From positions 1 to 7,195 of the forward strand of contig JAEZEU010000428.1 in NCBI GenBank assembly GCA_023432885.1: 7,195 nucleotides of DNA, written 5' to 3'. Source of the DNA: Pseudomonadota bacterium (GTDB lineage: Bacteria; Pseudomonadota; Alphaproteobacteria; Rhizobiales; Xanthobacteraceae). The notes under the pieces are model-generated. The model worked only from the letters and a program-made list of their open reading frames with translations, had not been told where the DNA came from and made no database searches. The first letter of the stretch is position 1; each line of letters opens with the position of its first letter. A program made the position numbers and the translations under genes. Below, one piece after another: positions 6,564 through 7,195 of this stretch.

Positions 6564-7195
6564 ATGCAAGATCAGCCTTCGCAGTCGTCCATCGAGAACG
6601 CCATCGCACTGCAAAAATATGGTGTCGGGCAGCCGGTGCGCCGCAAGGAAGACGACACGCTGGTTCGCGGCAAGGGCAAGTACACCGACGACTTCAGCCT
6701 GCCCGGCCAGGCCTACGCCTGGATCGTCCGTTCCAGCCATGCGCACGGCATCATCAAGGGCATCGACACCAAGGCCGCCAAGGCGATGCCGGGTGTGCTC
6801 GGCGTATGGACCGGCGCGGACCTCACCGCCGCCCACTACAATCCCTTCACCTGCGGCCTGCCGCTGAAGAGCCGCGATGGCACGCCGCTGCTGCAGACCA
6901 ACCGTCCGGCGCTTGCGTCTGACAAGGTGCGCTTCGTCGGCGATCCCGTCGCCGTCGTGGTGGCGGAAACGCTGGCGCAGGCACGCGATGCGGCAGAAGC
7001 CGTCGAAATCGATATCGAGGCTCTTCCCGCCGTTACCAACCCGGCCGAAGCGGCCAAACCCGGCGCGCCGCAGCTCTACGATCACATCCCCAACAACGTC
7101 GCGCTCGATTATCATTATGGCGACGCTGCGAAGATCGAGGCAGCCTTCGCCAAGGCGGCGCACGTCACCAGGCTCGACATCGTCAATACCCGCGT
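6564..7195 (+). CDS. Xanthine dehydrogenase/CoxL-family molybdopterin-binding subunit (N-terminal part)
   Basis: This frame runs open to the right edge: 210 residues of a protein whose family is normally about 750-800 long. It belongs to the large subunit of the xanthine oxidase family (aldehyde oxidase, xanthine dehydrogenase, CO dehydrogenase CoxL), which hydroxylates carbon substrates at a Mo-cytosine dinucleotide or related cofactor. GVGQPVRRKEDDTLVRGKGKYTDD (20-43), SSHAHGIIKGIDTKAAKAMPGVLGVWTGADL (57-87) and KVRFVGDPVAVVVAETLAQARDAAEAVEIDIEALPAV (121-157) are the typical a/b hammerhead domain. From about residue 178 (NNVALDYHYGD) the Mo-binding domain begins. The Mo-site residues lie outside the window, so substrate class cannot be assigned. 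ATG 6564 has AGGT 7 bases upstream. An in-frame ATG at 6468 would add 32 residues with three cysteines and no family resemblance. Medium (FAD) and small (2Fe-2S) subunit genes are expected downstream. Confidence 0.92.
   Translation, partial: MQDQPSQSSIENAIALQKYGVGQPVRRKEDDTLVRGKGKYTDDFSLPGQAYAWIVRSSHAHGIIKGIDTKAAKAMPGVLGVWTGADLTAAHYNPFTCGLPLKSRDGTPLLQTNRPALASDKVRFVGDPVAVVVAETLAQARDAAEAVEIDIEALPAVTNPAEAAKPGAPQLYDHIPNNVALDYHYGDAAKIEAAFAKAAHVTRLDIVNTR

Noticed and set aside
5612..6922. 436-codon plus-strand frame across the phosphatase gene and into the molybdenum subunit gene
   Set aside because: It spans two well-supported genes in the wrong frame or strand and has no recognisable domain.
6561..7163. 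200-codon minus-strand frame opposite the molybdenum subunit
   Set aside because: The plus strand encodes a clear xanthine dehydrogenase-family hammerhead domain; the antisense frame is a GC-skew shadow.

Overview
The window looks like ordinary chromosomal DNA of a high-GC alphaproteobacterium, most likely Bradyrhizobium or a close relative in the same family. This rests on the GC-rich third codon positions, on the RlmE and IMP dehydrogenase sequences as I remember their Bradyrhizobium homologues, and on two intergenic palindromic repeats of a style I recall from those genomes. The genus is an inference. The family assignments of the genes are much firmer.

Layout, left to right: (1) the 5' part of a CurA/YncB-type NADP-dependent oxidoreductase on the minus strand, cut by the left edge; (2) an intergenic block of nested palindromes; (3) guaB (IMP dehydrogenase), minus strand; (4) a 336-base divergent intergenic region; (5) an MdtD-like DHA2-class MFS transporter on the plus strand; (6) three near-perfect copies of a 25-base repeat in which the transporter and the next gene both end; (7) rlmE (23S rRNA 2'-O-methyltransferase), minus strand; (8) a short hairpin repeat; (9) a short Ppx/GppA phosphatase, minus strand; (10) a divergent intergenic region; (11) the 5' part of a xanthine dehydrogenase/CoxL-family molybdenum subunit on the plus strand, cut by the right edge.

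The genes are mostly independent housekeeping or accessory units. GuaB makes XMP for guanine nucleotides. The Ppx/GppA protein and RlmE are read in the same direction 108 bases apart and probably share a transcript, linking polyphosphate or alarmone turnover with ribosome maturation. The oxidoreductase, transporter and molybdenum enzyme show no functional link to each other.

I see no clear undescribed system: no mobile element, CRISPR array, defence gene, toxin-antitoxin pair or RNA gene. The most notable structure is the 25-base repeat at the transporter/rlmE junction. Because 25 is not a multiple of three, it places a stop codon in all three frames on both strands. The second is the multi-hairpin palindromic element just downstream of guaB.
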